NCBI GenBank assembly: GCA_002431305.1
Contig: DJEG01000053.1
Span: 1 to 12,742 of the forward strand
Length of the DNA stretch: 12,742 bases
From: Ruminococcaceae bacterium UBA5904
GTDB lineage: Bacteria; Bacillota; Clostridia; Oscillospirales; Acutalibacteraceae
Direction: 5' to 3'
Part shown: positions 12,725-12,742 of the stretch, piece after piece
How the letters are laid out: every line of letters begins with the position of its first letter
Numbering within the stretch: the first letter of the stretch is position 1
Position numbers and translations under genes: made by a program
Notes under the pieces: generated by a model
Seen by the model: only the letters and a program-made list of their open reading frames with translations
Database searches by the model: none
Told to the model about the DNA's origin: nothing

Positions 12725-12735
12725 TGTAGGGGAAG
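12725..12735. repeat. Window-edge inverted repeat, right arm
   Basis: TGTAGGGGAAG is the exact reverse complement of bases 1-11. With the following GACATTGT it looks like the first half of a hairpin whose second half is cut off by the window edge. Confidence 0.5.
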
Positions 12736-12742
12736 ACATTGT

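Overview
The window looks like chromosomal DNA from a low-to-mid GC anaerobic Firmicute, most likely a gut or rumen member of the Clostridia (Oscillospiraceae/Ruminococcaceae-like). The reasons are strong AGGAGG-type ribosome sites, dockerin-domain secreted proteins of the cellulosome type, an indolepyruvate:ferredoxin oxidoreductase, a DUF11 protein without a signal peptide and a cytidylate-kinase-like gene beside rpe. All names come from reading motifs in the translated sequence; no database search was possible.

Region by region. 33-2201 (minus strand): a sigma-A promoter (2246-2274) drives a CofE/F420-ligase-like gene and then a CPA2-type cation/proton antiporter, with a 250-bp repeat element between them. 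2387-3100 (plus): a multi-pass membrane protein of the DUF2238/YjdF type, followed by a second 250-bp copy of the same element and then a terminator. 3435-4301 (minus): a DUF11-repeat protein. 4542-6033 (minus): two neighbouring secreted proteins, each with a signal peptide, a dockerin-like region and a C-terminal beta-sandwich that faintly resembles chagasin-type protease inhibitors. Their flanking non-coding DNA is an 89% identical 101-bp repeat. 6307-9828 (minus): an operon iorA-iorB-aminotransferase. 10011-12688 (plus): a DUF2207-like membrane protein, a cytidylate-kinase-like protein and ribulose-phosphate 3-epimerase, closely spaced and probably co-transcribed.

How the genes fit together. 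The aminotransferase can make aryl-2-oxoacids from aromatic amino acids, and IorAB oxidatively decarboxylates these to aryl-acetyl-CoA with reduction of ferredoxin, giving a compact aromatic amino-acid fermentation unit. The dockerin proteins should be exported and attach to a cohesin scaffold encoded elsewhere. The plus-strand cluster mixes a housekeeping pentose-phosphate enzyme with two poorly understood proteins.

The least explained material is non-coding: (i) the 250-bp element, present twice, closed at each end by its own hairpin and sitting so that a neighbouring gene's stop codon lies inside a terminal hairpin; (ii) the 101-bp duplicated terminator/upstream unit, better conserved than the genes it flanks; (iii) a 13-codon leader ORF plus hairpin ahead of one dockerin gene; (iv) an 83-bp nested dyad over the stop codon of the other; and (v) window ends that would join into a perfect 13-bp hairpin.
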